Part shown: positions 38,070 through 46,341 of the stretch, piece after piece
Position numbering within the stretch: position 1 is the first letter of the stretch
Layout of the letters: the number at the start of each line of letters is the position of its first letter
Assembly (NCBI RefSeq): GCF_002099195.1
Contig: NZ_NBYX01000016.1
Coordinates: 62,001-126,000, forward strand
Reading direction: 5' to 3'
DNA length: 64,000 nt
From: Burkholderia puraquae
Lineage (GTDB): Bacteria > Pseudomonadota > Gammaproteobacteria > Burkholderiales > Burkholderiaceae
Notes under the pieces: generated by a model
Told to the model about the DNA's origin: nothing
What the model saw: the letters and a program-made list of their open reading frames with translations, nothing else
Database searches by the model: none
Program-made: the position numbers and the translations under genes

Positions 38070-38445
38070 TTCACGACCGAAAATGCATCGGCGTTATTGC
38101 TCGGATCGATGTAACGTCCATGCTTATCCGTGCCTTTGAACGGGATGCATCTGCTCTGAATTGCCTTGAGTGAGCGCCATTGTTCGACGACGTGGATACC
38201 GCGCACATCCTGACCCAGATAGAACGCCGCATGGTTGCCATGCGATCGGCTCGGGTAACGATCGTTCTTGAAAGTTGCAATGACGGTTCCGGCGCGAATA
38301 CTTCGATCGCCGCCAGCTTTTTTTCCGGGCGCCAGATGGAGGTGGGACCGACGGAAGTATAGATTTTGACCAGCGCGACGCACTCTCCGTCGCCCGCGAG
38401 TTTTTGCCCGACGAGTTCAGCCGCCTTTTCATACACATGAGCCAT
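38066..38445 (-). pseudogene. BPSL0067-family NlpC/amidase-like protein, -1 frameshifted
   Basis: The frame from ATG 38445 (good ribosome binding site AAGGAG) encodes the N-terminal half with the likely catalytic Cys, C22 in GDGECVALVK. The rest of the family is in the -1 frame: IRAGTVIATF, SHGNHAAFYLGQD with the likely catalytic His, and DPSNNADAFSV, ending at 38066. The switch falls at codons 41-43 (GAA AAA AAG, 38325-38317). A -1 shift there gives a complete 126-residue protein; without it the product is 124 residues with an unrelated C-terminal half. Either a broken gene, a phase-variable A7 tract, ribosomal or RNA-polymerase slippage, or a sequencing error explains this. The family resembles Tae-type amidase effectors. 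Confidence 0.8.
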
Positions 38446-38531
38446 CTTTCACCACTCCTTCGATTGACGAAGGTTTGATGGTCATCGCGACGAAGGCGAG
38501 TAGAAATAGGACGAGTTAGAAAAATTCACGC

Positions 38532-38577
38532 TGACCGGCAATGCAGTACGAGAAATGCCCTCCTGCATTGCCGGTCA
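38532..38577. terminator. Long perfect hairpin between panB and the BPSL0067-like gene
   Basis: Perfect 15-base arms (TGACCGGCAATGCAG and complement) enclose a 16-base loop. There is no clear T tract. It lies 37 bases after panB, so it probably ends the folK-panB transcript. Confidence 0.6.
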
Positions 38578-38614
38578 CGTCAGTGAGTGGGCTGCAGCGA
38601 TCGCCGGCCGTGCT

Positions 38615-39430
38615 TCAAAACGAGTGCTCGGGGCCCGGAAACGACCGATCCTTCACCGCGCTCACGTAGGCTTCGACGGCCGCCTGAATGTTCGGCTGGC
38701 CCTGCATGAAATCCTTCACGAAACGCGGCCGCTTGCCGGGGAACACGCCGAGCATGTCGTGCAGCACGAGCACCTGCCCCGAGCAGTCGACGCCGGCGCC
38801 GATGCCGATCGTCGGAATCTTCAGCATGTGCGTGACTTCCGACGCGACGAGCGTCGGCACGGCCTCGAGCACGACGAGCTGCGCGCCCGCGTCCTCGACC
38901 GCGCGCGCATCGCGCAGCAGCTGCGCGGCGCCGGCTTCGGTCTTGCCCTGCACCTTGAAGCCGCCGAACGCGTGCACCGATTGCGGCGTGAGGCCGATGT
39001 GCGCGCACACCGGCACCGCGCGTTCGACGAGGAAGCGGATCGTGTCGGCGAGCCATTCGCCGCCTTCGAGCTTGACCATCTGCGCGCCCGCGCGCATCAG
39101 CTTGACCGAGTTCGCGAACGCCTCGGCCGGCGTGCCGTACGTGCCGAACGGCAAATCGGCGACGACGAGCGCGCGCGGCTGCGCGCGTGCGACGCAGGCC
39201 GTGTGATACGCGATGTCGTCGAGCGACACGGGCAGCGTGGTCGTATGGCCCTGCAGCACGTTGCCGAGCGAATCGCCGATCAGCAGCACGTCGGTGCCCG
39301 CGCGGTCGAGCAGCGCGGAGAAGCTCGCGTCGTAGCAGGTGAGCATCGCGATCTTCTCGCCGGCGTCGCGCATTGCCTGCAGCTTGGGGACCGTCACGGC
39401 AGGCCGGCTCGATTCCTGGAGATAGGTCAT
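38615..39430 (-). CDS. panB: 3-methyl-2-oxobutanoate hydroxymethyltransferase
   Basis: First step of pantothenate synthesis, transfer of a hydroxymethyl group from methylene-THF to ketoisovalerate. The 271-residue protein has MLTCYDASFSALLDRAG (about residue 30), LIGDSLGNVLQGH (about 52) and the conserved Lys/Glu in MVKLEGGEW, plus GIGAGVDCSGQVLVLHDMLG. It belongs to the folK, kinase, panB group on the minus strand. Confidence 0.95.
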   Translation of the reverse strand: MTYLQESSRPAVTVPKLQAMRDAGEKIAMLTCYDASFSALLDRAGTDVLLIGDSLGNVLQGHTTTLPVSLDDIAYHTACVARAQPRALVVADLPFGTYGTPAEAFANSVKLMRAGAQMVKLEGGEWLADTIRFLVERAVPVCAHIGLTPQSVHAFGGFKVQGKTEAGAAQLLRDARAVEDAGAQLVVLEAVPTLVASEVTHMLKIPTIGIGAGVDCSGQVLVLHDMLGVFPGKRPRFVKDFMQGQPNIQAAVEAYVSAVKDRSFPGPEHSF

Positions 39431-39475
39431 GGGAAATCCGGTTCGAATGGGTGAGGAACGACAGGCGAGGACGCG

Positions 39476-40162
39476 TCAGCGCGTCGTCTCGCCCTTGACG
39501 AAGAATTCCTTGCGGCCGCGCATCGTCTCGATGCGCTCGACCAGCAGGGCGAGATCTTCGGGGGAATCCAGCGGGTTCAGATGTTCCGCGGCGACCGTCA
39601 GCACCGGCGTGCGGTCGTAGTGGTAGAAGAATTCGTTGTACGCGTCGACGAGCGAGCGCAGGTACGCATCGCTGATCTGCAGCTCCATCGGCAACCCGCG
39701 CTTCTGGATGCGCGAGAACAGCACTTCAGGGCTGGCCTGCAGGTAGACGACGAGGTCGGGCGACGGCGCCTGCGGCACATCCACGTGCGTCGCGACCGAG
39801 CGGTAGAGCTGCCATTCGTCTTCCGGCAGGTTCAGCCGCGCGAAGATGTCGTTCTTCTGCGGCATGAAATCGGCGATGACCGGGCGGCCCGTTTCGAGCG
39901 CGCCGATCAGCTCGCGCGCCTGTTGCGCGCGCTGCAGCGCGAACGACAGCTGCACGGGCAGCGCGTAGCGCGCGGTGTCGCGATAGAAGCGTTCGAGGAA
40001 CGGGTTGTCCTGCGGGCGCTCGAGCAGCGTCTGCATCGACCAGCGTTCGGCGAGCAGGCGCGCGAGCGTCGTCTTGCCGACGCCGATCGGGCCTTCGATC
40101 ACGAGATAGCGATGCGGGGCGCGCAGGTCGGGCGCGGTGACGGTGAGGGGAGTGGGGGTCAT
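39476..40162 (-). CDS. Deoxynucleoside kinase family protein
   Basis: A 228-residue kinase with the P-loop GPIGVGKTTLARLLAER (about residues 24-40), the dNK-type ERP motif (LLERPQDNPFLERFY) and an RIQKRGLPMEL lid region. This matches deoxyadenosine/deoxyguanosine kinases, which salvage deoxynucleosides. It overlaps folK by ATGA (40159-40162) and precedes panB by 45 bases. Its nucleoside preference is not evident. Confidence 0.88.
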   Translation of the reverse strand: MTPTPLTVTAPDLRAPHRYLVIEGPIGVGKTTLARLLAERWSMQTLLERPQDNPFLERFYRDTARYALPVQLSFALQRAQQARELIGALETGRPVIADFMPQKNDIFARLNLPEDEWQLYRSVATHVDVPQAPSPDLVVYLQASPEVLFSRIQKRGLPMELQISDAYLRSLVDAYNEFFYHYDRTPVLTVAAEHLNPLDSPEDLALLVERIETMRGRKEFFVKGETTR

Positions 40163-40701
40163 CGGCAGCGGTTCTTGTCGGCGTCTTCGCTGGCAGCGAG
40201 CGCCTTCTGCATCAGGCACTGGCAGGTCTGCACCTTCTCGACGCGCTGGTCCGCGACGGCGGCGAGGAAGGCGTCGGCACGGCCGCGCGCGGGGATGTCG
40301 AGTGCCGGCTCGATCTCGACGAGCGGCACGAGCGCGAACGCACGGTCGGTGAGGCGCGGGTGCGGGACGATCAGGTCGGGCTCGTCGATCGAGTCGGCGC
40401 CGAACAGCAGGATGTCGAGGTCGAGCGTGCGCGGCGCGTTGCGATACGGGCGCTCGCGGCCGAAGTGATGTTCGATCTTCTGGCAAAGCGCGAGCAGCTC
40501 GCGGGCCGACAGCGTCGTGTCGAGCTTGACGACGCAGTTGTAGTAGTCGTCGCCGCCCGCTTCGAAGGGCGCCGTGCGATACAGGCTCGATTTGCCGAGG
40601 ATCGAGATGGTGCGCTGCTGCGCGAGGCACACCACCGCGTCCTTCAGGGTCTGGCGCGCATCGCCGAGATTCGCCCCCAGTCCGATATATGCAACCGTCA
40701 T
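40159..40701 (-). CDS. folK: 6-hydroxymethyl-7,8-dihydropterin pyrophosphokinase
   Basis: Activates the pterin for folate synthesis. The 180-residue protein starts MTVAYIGLGANLGDAR with the family pterin loop and has GRERPYRNAPRTLDLDILLF, the signature holding the two metal-binding Asp residues. The extended C-terminal tail (about residues 155-180) is poorly conserved. It is coupled by ATGA overlap to the downstream kinase gene and lies 35 bases after pcnB. Confidence 0.94.
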   Translation of the reverse strand: MTVAYIGLGANLGDARQTLKDAVVCLAQQRTISILGKSSLYRTAPFEAGGDDYYNCVVKLDTTLSARELLALCQKIEHHFGRERPYRNAPRTLDLDILLFGADSIDEPDLIVPHPRLTDRAFALVPLVEIEPALDIPARGRADAFLAAVADQRVEKVQTCQCLMQKALAASEDADKNRCR

Positions 40702-40736
40702 GGCATCACTTCCTACGTCGTTCGCCGGCGAGCGCG

Positions 40737-42281
40737 TCAGTCGTCGGAACCGTCCGCGGCGCCGGGTACCTGCTCGGCGGCACCTTCGCCCTGGTTGCGG
40801 TTTCGCGCGCCGCCGCGGCGGCGCCGCTTGCGGGGCGATTTTTCCTTCGAGCCGCCCTGCGTGAGCAATGCCTCGCGAGCGGCCGCGTCGCCTTCGATGA
40901 AATCCGTCCACCACTGTCCGACTTCCACATCGAGCTCGCCGGATTCGCAGCGTAACAGGAGGAAATCATACCCCGCTCTAAACCTTTGGTGTTCCAGCAG
41001 CCGCATCGCGCTGCGGCCCGAGCGTTTCTCGAGGCGCAGCTGCAGGCCCCAGATCTCGCGCATGTCGGCCGAATAACGCTTGTGGATCGCGAGTTTCTCG
41101 GTCTGCATGTCGAGCACGTCGTCCATCGCGCGATGGAGCGCCGGCACCGGGATTTCGCCTTCGGCCGTGTATTGCTCGAAGCGCTGGCGCATGTCGTGCC
41201 ACAGCAGCGTCGCGAACAGGAAGCCCGGCGATACCGGCTTGCCGGCGCGCACGCGCGCGTCGGTGTTGTTCAGCGCGAGCGTGATGAACTTCTCGCCTTG
41301 CGGCTGTTCGAGCACGACGTCGAGGAGCGGCAGCAGCCCGTGGTGCAGGCCCTCCTTGCGCAGCCGCTGCAGGCACGCGAGCGCATGGCCCGACAGCAGC
41401 AGCTTCAGCATTTCGTCGAACAGGCGCGCGGCCGGCACGTTGTTGATCAGGTCGGCGAGCGCGTTGATCGGCTCGCGCGTATGCGGCTCGATCTCGAAAC
41501 CGAGCTTTGCCGCAAAGCGCACGACGCGCAGCATCCGCACCGGATCCTCGCGGAAGCGCGTGGCCGGATCGCCGATCATCCGCAACAGGCGGGCGCGCAC
41601 GTCGGCCATCCCGTCGTGGTAGTCGAGCACCGTCTGCGTCGACGGGTCGTAGTACATCGCGTTGATCGTGAAGTCGCGGCGCGCGGCGTCTTCGTGCTGC
41701 TCGCCCCACACGTTGTCGCGCAGTACGCGGCCGCTCGCGTCGACCGCGTGCGTGCGGCGATCGAGTTCGTCGCGCTTCAGGCGCTTCGGCGGCTCGGCTG
41801 CAGCCGCGGCCGCCTCGGGCGGCGCATCGACCAGCGCGCGGAACGTCGACACCTCGATCAGTTCCTGGCCGAACTGCACGTGGACGATCTGGAAGCGGCG
41901 GCCGATCAGGCGCGCGCGGCGGAACAGGCGCTGGACTTCAGTAGGCGTCGCGTCGGTCGCGACGTCGAAGTCCTTCGGCGCGATGCCGAGCAGCAGGTCG
42001 CGTACCGCGCCGCCGACGATGAACGCACGAAAGCCCGCCTGCTGCAGCGTGTCGGTCACGCGCACGGCGTTCCTCGAGATCAGCGCCGGATTGATGCCGT
42101 GCACGCTGGCCGGCACGACGGTCGGCTCATGGTTGCTGCGCGGCTTTTTCGCGCCGCCGCCGCGGGCGCCCTTCGGCGCGCGCGGGGCAGCAGGGGCCGC
42201 TTCGTCGGCCGGGGCCGCTGCGGGAGAAGTTTGCTCGGTTTCGTCCTGGCCGAGCAGCTTGCGGATGAATTTTTTGATCAC
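40737..42281 (-). CDS. pcnB: Poly(A) polymerase PcnB
   Basis: Adds poly(A) tails to RNA 3' ends. The 514-residue protein has a basic, Ala/Pro-rich N-terminal extension (about residues 15-55), the nucleotidyltransferase head FIVGGAVRDLLLGIAPKDFD with the catalytic Asp pair, and RRARLIGRRFQIVHVQ. The C terminus ends in a basic RKRRRRGGARNRNQGE tail probably binding RNA. It heads the pcnB-folK-kinase-panB run and follows the HAD gene by 5 bases. Confidence 0.95.
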   Translation of the reverse strand: MIKKFIRKLLGQDETEQTSPAAAPADEAAPAAPRAPKGARGGGAKKPRSNHEPTVVPASVHGINPALISRNAVRVTDTLQQAGFRAFIVGGAVRDLLLGIAPKDFDVATDATPTEVQRLFRRARLIGRRFQIVHVQFGQELIEVSTFRALVDAPPEAAAAAAEPPKRLKRDELDRRTHAVDASGRVLRDNVWGEQHEDAARRDFTINAMYYDPSTQTVLDYHDGMADVRARLLRMIGDPATRFREDPVRMLRVVRFAAKLGFEIEPHTREPINALADLINNVPAARLFDEMLKLLLSGHALACLQRLRKEGLHHGLLPLLDVVLEQPQGEKFITLALNNTDARVRAGKPVSPGFLFATLLWHDMRQRFEQYTAEGEIPVPALHRAMDDVLDMQTEKLAIHKRYSADMREIWGLQLRLEKRSGRSAMRLLEHQRFRAGYDFLLLRCESGELDVEVGQWWTDFIEGDAAAREALLTQGGSKEKSPRKRRRRGGARNRNQGEGAAEQVPGAADGSDD

Positions 42282-42286
42282 GACGT

Positions 42287-42964
42287 TCAGAAGAGATCGA
42301 GGATGCGCCAGCCGCGGGTGCTTGCATGCGCACGCAGCGTGTCGTCAGGGTTGGTCGCGATCGGGTCGGTGACTTTCTCGAGCAACGGGATGTCGTTGTG
42401 CGAGTCGCTGTAGAAGTAGGTGTGCGTGAAGTCGCTCCATTGTTTGCCGAGCGACGCGAGCCACGCTTCGGTTCGCACGATCTTGCCTTCGCGATAGCTC
42501 GGCGTGCCGGTCGGCCGGCCCGTGTACGGCGAATCGGGATGCCCGTCGGTCGTTTCGACCTCGCAGGCGATCAGCGTGTCGACGCCGAACGCGGTTGCGA
42601 TCGGGCGCGTGATGAATTCATTGGTGGCCGTCACGACGCAGCACAGGTCGCCTGCATCGAGGTGCTTGCGCACGAGCTCGAGCGCGGCAGGCGTCATTGC
42701 GGGCCGGATCACCTCGTGCATGTACTGCTCATGCCATTCGGCGAGTTGCGCGCGCGAATACTTCGCGAGCGGCGTGAGCATCGCCGTGAGGTACGCGTGA
42801 ATGTCGAGCTTGCCGGCCTTGTAGTCGGCGAAGAACTGATCGTTCTGACGCGAGAAGCTTTCCGCGTCGACGATGCCGAGCTTCACCATGAAGCGGCCCC
42901 ATTCGTGGTCGCTATCGGTCGGGATCAGCGTGTGATCGAGGTCAAAGAGTGCCAGATTAGTCAT
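42287..42964 (-). CDS. HAD-family hydrolase, SerB/CicA-like
   Basis: A 225-residue HAD-IB phosphatase with motif I FDLDHTLIP (residues 7-15), motif II VVTATNE near 113 and motif III YSDSHNDIPLLE near 190. The pattern fits the CicA/phosphoserine-phosphatase-like group, whose members act on phosphoserine or histidinol phosphate among others; the substrate is not determinable here. It lies between hda and pcnB on the same strand. Confidence 0.88.
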   Translation of the reverse strand: MTNLALFDLDHTLIPTDSDHEWGRFMVKLGIVDAESFSRQNDQFFADYKAGKLDIHAYLTAMLTPLAKYSRAQLAEWHEQYMHEVIRPAMTPAALELVRKHLDAGDLCCVVTATNEFITRPIATAFGVDTLIACEVETTDGHPDSPYTGRPTGTPSYREGKIVRTEAWLASLGKQWSDFTHTYFYSDSHNDIPLLEKVTDPIATNPDDTLRAHASTRGWRILDLF

Positions 42965-42975
42965 GGAAGCGCATT

Positions 42976-43719
42976 TTACTCGAAGCGGTTCGGGCCCGTG
43001 CCCGGTGGTGTGATGTCGTCGCCGGGACGCGCCAGCATGCGGCGCAGCAGCGGCAGCGTGACGGCGCGTTTCTGCTCGAGCGAAAATCGGTCGAGCGCGT
43101 CGAGCAGCGCCATCAGGCTCGGCATGTCGCGGCGGAAATGAGTCAGCAGGTAGGCGGCGATGTCGTCGGTGAGCGCGATCCCGCGCTCCTTCGCCGCGAG
43201 CTTGAGCACCGCGATCTTGCCGGCGTCGGACGGCGGCGACAGGTGGAACACGAGCCCCCAGCCGAGGCGCGTGCGGAGATCCTCGCGCACGTCGAGCGCG
43301 AGCGGCGCCGCGGGGCCCGCCGCGACGAACGCGCTCGACGGGTGCGCGCGCACTTCGTTGAACAGGTTGAACAGCGCGACCTGCTGCGCGTCGCTCATCC
43401 GGTCGCAGTCGTCGATCGCGTAGATGCCGATGCGCGGGTCGAACGTGAACGCGCCGAGCGGGCTCTGCGGCGTCAGGTAGCGCGCATAGCCGTACGACGC
43501 GTCGCTCACGAGCGCCTGCAGCAGATGGGTGCGGCCGCTGCCGGGCTCGCCCCAGATGTAGAACGACCGATCCGGCACGGGGCCCGCCGCGAGCGCGAGG
43601 TCGAGCTTCTGCAGGCGCGAGATGAGCTCGTCGTTCTCCTCGTTCATGATGAAGTTGTCGAACGTGGCGGGCGGCGGCGTGCCGAGATCGAGCGTCAGTT
43701 GACGGGACACAACAGTCAC
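42976..43719 (-). CDS. hda: DnaA regulatory inactivator Hda-like ATPase
   Basis: AAA+ protein related to DnaA domain III, which with the sliding clamp promotes hydrolysis of DnaA-ATP after initiation. The 247-residue form begins VTVVSRQLTLDLGTPP; QLTLDL near the N terminus is the clamp-binding motif. Walker A is IWGEPGSGRTHLLQAL near residue 60 and a Walker-B-like IYAIDDCDRM follows. A GTG start at 43719 is chosen because homology begins here; GTG 43710 is the alternative. It is divergent from purM. Confidence 0.88.
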   Translation of the reverse strand: MTVVSRQLTLDLGTPPPATFDNFIMNEENDELISRLQKLDLALAAGPVPDRSFYIWGEPGSGRTHLLQALVSDASYGYARYLTPQSPLGAFTFDPRIGIYAIDDCDRMSDAQQVALFNLFNEVRAHPSSAFVAAGPAAPLALDVREDLRTRLGWGLVFHLSPPSDAGKIAVLKLAAKERGIALTDDIAAYLLTHFRRDMPSLMALLDALDRFSLEQKRAVTLPLLRRMLARPGDDITPPGTGPNRFE

Positions 43720-43960
43720 AATGCGGGTCGGTTGAAAATACGCGTGCCATACGCCGGGCACGCACCGGGGACTGCGTCTTCACGGGCTTCACGCGCGACC
43801 GCACGCACGGCGCCACGCCGGTTTAGGCGCGGTTTGCTCGGCGATGAAAACGGGGACGTGTTGACCAAGATGCAATCCCTGACGATTCGGTGCTGGGAAT
43901 TCCGGCCAACCGGCCGGCTTCGGGTAAAATCGCATTTTACCGACCTTCTCGCATTCCCCC

Positions 43961-45016
43961 ATGAATCCTCCGAAATCCGCTCCTGACGCTCAGGGTCTGT
44001 CCTATCGCGACGCAGGCGTCGACATCGACGCAGGCGACGCGCTCATCGACAAGATCAAGCCTTTTGCGAAGAAAACCCTGCGCGACGGCGTGCTCGGCGG
44101 CATCGGCGGGTTCGGCGCGCTGTTCGAAGTGCCGAAGAAGTACAAGGAGCCCGTGCTCGTGTCGGGCACCGACGGCGTGGGCACCAAGCTCAAGCTGGCG
44201 TTTCATCTGAACAAACACGACACCGTCGGCCAGGATCTCGTCGCGATGAGCGTGAACGACATCCTCGTGCAGGGCGCCGAGCCGCTGTTCTTCCTCGACT
44301 ACTTCGCGTGCGGCAAGCTCGACGTCGACACCGCTGCAACCGTCGTCAAGGGCATCGCACAGGGTTGCGAACTGTCGGGCTGCGCGCTGATCGGCGGTGA
44401 AACGGCCGAAATGCCGGGCATGTACCCCGACGGCGAATACGACCTGGCCGGCTTTGCAGTCGGCGCGGTCGAGAAGAGCAAGATCATCGACGGCAGCACG
44501 ATCGCAGAAGGCGACGTGGTGCTGGGCCTCGCCTCGAGCGGCATCCATTCGAACGGCTTCTCGCTCGTACGCAAGATCATCGAGCGCGCGAACCCCGACC
44601 TGTCGGCCGATTTCCATGGCCGCTCGCTGGCCGACGCGCTGATGGCGCCCACGCGCATCTACGTGAAGCCGCTGCTCGCGCTGATGCAGAAGCTGCCGGT
44701 GAAGGGCATGGCGCACATCACGGGCGGCGGTCTCGTCGAGAACATTCCGCGCGTGCTGCGCGAAGGCCTTACCGCCGAGCTCGACCAGAACGCATGGCCG
44801 CTGCCGCCGCTGTTCAAGTGGCTGCAGGAGCATGGCGGCGTCGCCGACGCGGAAATGCACCGCGTGTTCAACTGCGGGATCGGCATGGCCGTGATCGTTT
44901 CGGCGGCCGATGCCGACGCAGCGATCGCCGACCTGACCGCCGCCGGCGAACAGGTGTGGAAGATCGGCACCGTGCGCGCGACTCGCGATGGCGAGGCGCA
45001 GACGGTCGTGGTCTGA
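43961..45016 (+). CDS. purM: Phosphoribosylformylglycinamidine cyclo-ligase
   Basis: Makes aminoimidazole ribotide in purine synthesis. The 351-residue protein has YRDAGVDIDAGDALI at the N terminus, the ATP-binding motif SGTDGVGTKLKLAF (about residue 70), GGETAEMPGMY and HITGGGLVENIPR. No PUR-box operator was recognised upstream. A strong terminator follows. Confidence 0.97.
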   Translation: MNPPKSAPDAQGLSYRDAGVDIDAGDALIDKIKPFAKKTLRDGVLGGIGGFGALFEVPKKYKEPVLVSGTDGVGTKLKLAFHLNKHDTVGQDLVAMSVNDILVQGAEPLFFLDYFACGKLDVDTAATVVKGIAQGCELSGCALIGGETAEMPGMYPDGEYDLAGFAVGAVEKSKIIDGSTIAEGDVVLGLASSGIHSNGFSLVRKIIERANPDLSADFHGRSLADALMAPTRIYVKPLLALMQKLPVKGMAHITGGGLVENIPRVLREGLTAELDQNAWPLPPLFKWLQEHGGVADAEMHRVFNCGIGMAVIVSAADADAAIADLTAAGEQVWKIGTVRATRDGEAQTVVV

Positions 45017-45044
45017 CGCACTGCCCGCAGCAGATCCAGCAAGG

Positions 45045-45079
45045 AAAGCCGCCCGGAGTCGATCCGGGCGGCTTTTTTT
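45045..45079. terminator. Terminator purM/tetA
   Basis: A 13-base stem (AAAGCCGCCCGGA and complement) with loop GTCGA and a T8 run follows the purM stop by 28 bases; it also faces the end of tetA. Confidence 0.9.
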
Positions 45080-46278
45080 CATGCCGACGGGCGCGGTGCG
45101 CCTGAGTTCGAGGCGCGTGCACCGGCCAGCAGCGGTGGTACAAGCAGATAAAGCAGCGCTGCCGCGGCCCAGACGAGCCCCGGCCACGTCGCGCGTGTCG
45201 CCGCATAGGTCGCCGTGACCACCAGCGGCCCCGCGACGCCGATCAGGCTCGCCACGCTTGCGAGCGCGCCTTGCAGTTCGCCCTGGCGCGCATCGTCGAC
45301 CTGCCGCGCGAGCATCGCCTGCAGTGCCGGCAGCGTCATGCCGCCCGCCGCGAACAGTGGCAGCAGCGCGAACGGCACCCACGCGGCGGTCGCGAACGCA
45401 ATCGCCGCGAGCCCGAGCGCGTCGCCCGCGAGGCCCAGCGCGAGCGCGCGGCGCTCGCCGAGCCGCGCGATCAGCGGCCCGATCGCGAATGCCTGCGCGA
45501 GTGCATGACACGCGCCATAGCCCGCCAGCGACAGCCCGGCGACCGGCGTCGACCAGCCGAAATGTTCCTGGCCGTACAGGATCCACAGCGTCGCGGGCGC
45601 CTGCGACACCAGCGCCACGACCACGTAAATGCCGAGCAGCGGCACGAGCGCCGGTGCGCCGCTCAGCCGGCGCAGGCTTGCGAACGGGTTGAGTGCGCCG
45701 ACAGGATGGCCTTCGCGGGCCGAACGCGGCCGCGATTCCGGCAGCGCGCGCCAGACGAGCGCGAGATTGAGCGCGTTGAGCACGGCGGCCGCGACGAACG
45801 GCGCGCGCACATGCAGCGCGCCGAGCAGGCCGCCGATCAACGGGCCGGCGATGAAGCCGATGCCCATCATCGCGCCGAGCTGGCCGAAGCGTCGGGCGCG
45901 ATCGGGTTCGATCGTGACGTCGGTCATGTATGCAGTCGCGACCGCGACGTTCGCGCCCGTGATGCCCGCGATCAGCCGGCCGACGTAAAGCCAGGCGAGT
46001 GTCGGCGCGAGCGCCATCAGCAGGTAGTCGAGCGCGGCGCCCGCAAGCGACACGAGCAGCACGGGCCGGCGGCCGAAGCGGTCGCTCAGCGCGCCGAGCA
46101 GCGGTGCGCACAGGAACTGCGCGAACGCGTACAGCGCGAGCAGGATCCCGTAGTGGGTATCGGTGCTGCCTGCGCCGGCCAGCGAGCGCAGCAACCCGGG
46201 CAGGATCGGCATCACGATCCCGACGCCGATCGCGTCGAGCAGGACCGTGGCCAGGATGGCAATCAGGGACGGATTCAA
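45079..46278 (-). CDS. tetA: TetA-like MFS tetracycline efflux transporter
   Basis: A 399-residue MFS transporter with about 12 membrane helices and the drug-antiporter motif A GALSDRFGRRPVLLVS (about residues 60-75). Its N terminus (DAIGVGIVMPILPGLLR) and loop (PALQAMLARQVDDARQGELQ) closely resemble class A-type TetA. The start is a TTG at 46278; no ATG lies upstream and starting at the next Met would remove the first helix. It is divergent from a tetR with two tet operators between them, so it is probably induced by tetracycline. GC is like the chromosome and no mobile element flanks it. Confidence 0.85.
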   Translation of the reverse strand: MNPSLIAILATVLLDAIGVGIVMPILPGLLRSLAGAGSTDTHYGILLALYAFAQFLCAPLLGALSDRFGRRPVLLVSLAGAALDYLLMALAPTLAWLYVGRLIAGITGANVAVATAYMTDVTIEPDRARRFGQLGAMMGIGFIAGPLIGGLLGALHVRAPFVAAAVLNALNLALVWRALPESRPRSAREGHPVGALNPFASLRRLSGAPALVPLLGIYVVVALVSQAPATLWILYGQEHFGWSTPVAGLSLAGYGACHALAQAFAIGPLIARLGERRALALGLAGDALGLAAIAFATAAWVPFALLPLFAAGGMTLPALQAMLARQVDDARQGELQGALASVASLIGVAGPLVVTATYAATRATWPGLVWAAAALLYLLVPPLLAGARASNSGAPRPSA

Positions 46279-46285
46279 GAGCGTG

Positions 46286-46304
46286 ACTCTATCGGTGATA
46301 GAGT
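46286..46304. promoter_or_regulatory. tet operator 1
   Basis: The palindrome ACTCTATCGGTGATAGAGT is a near match to classic tetO (ACTCTATCATTGATAGAGT), differing only in the centre. It begins 7 bases upstream of the tetA start codon. Confidence 0.85.
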
Positions 46305-46324
46305 GGTGATTATTCCACAGCTTT

Positions 46325-46341
46325 CCCTATCGGTGATAGAG
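46325..46341. promoter_or_regulatory. tet operator 2
   Basis: CCCTATCGGTGATAGAG is a second tetO copy and directly abuts the tetR start codon. Its centre matches operator 1, so both are probably bound by the same TetR. Confidence 0.85.
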
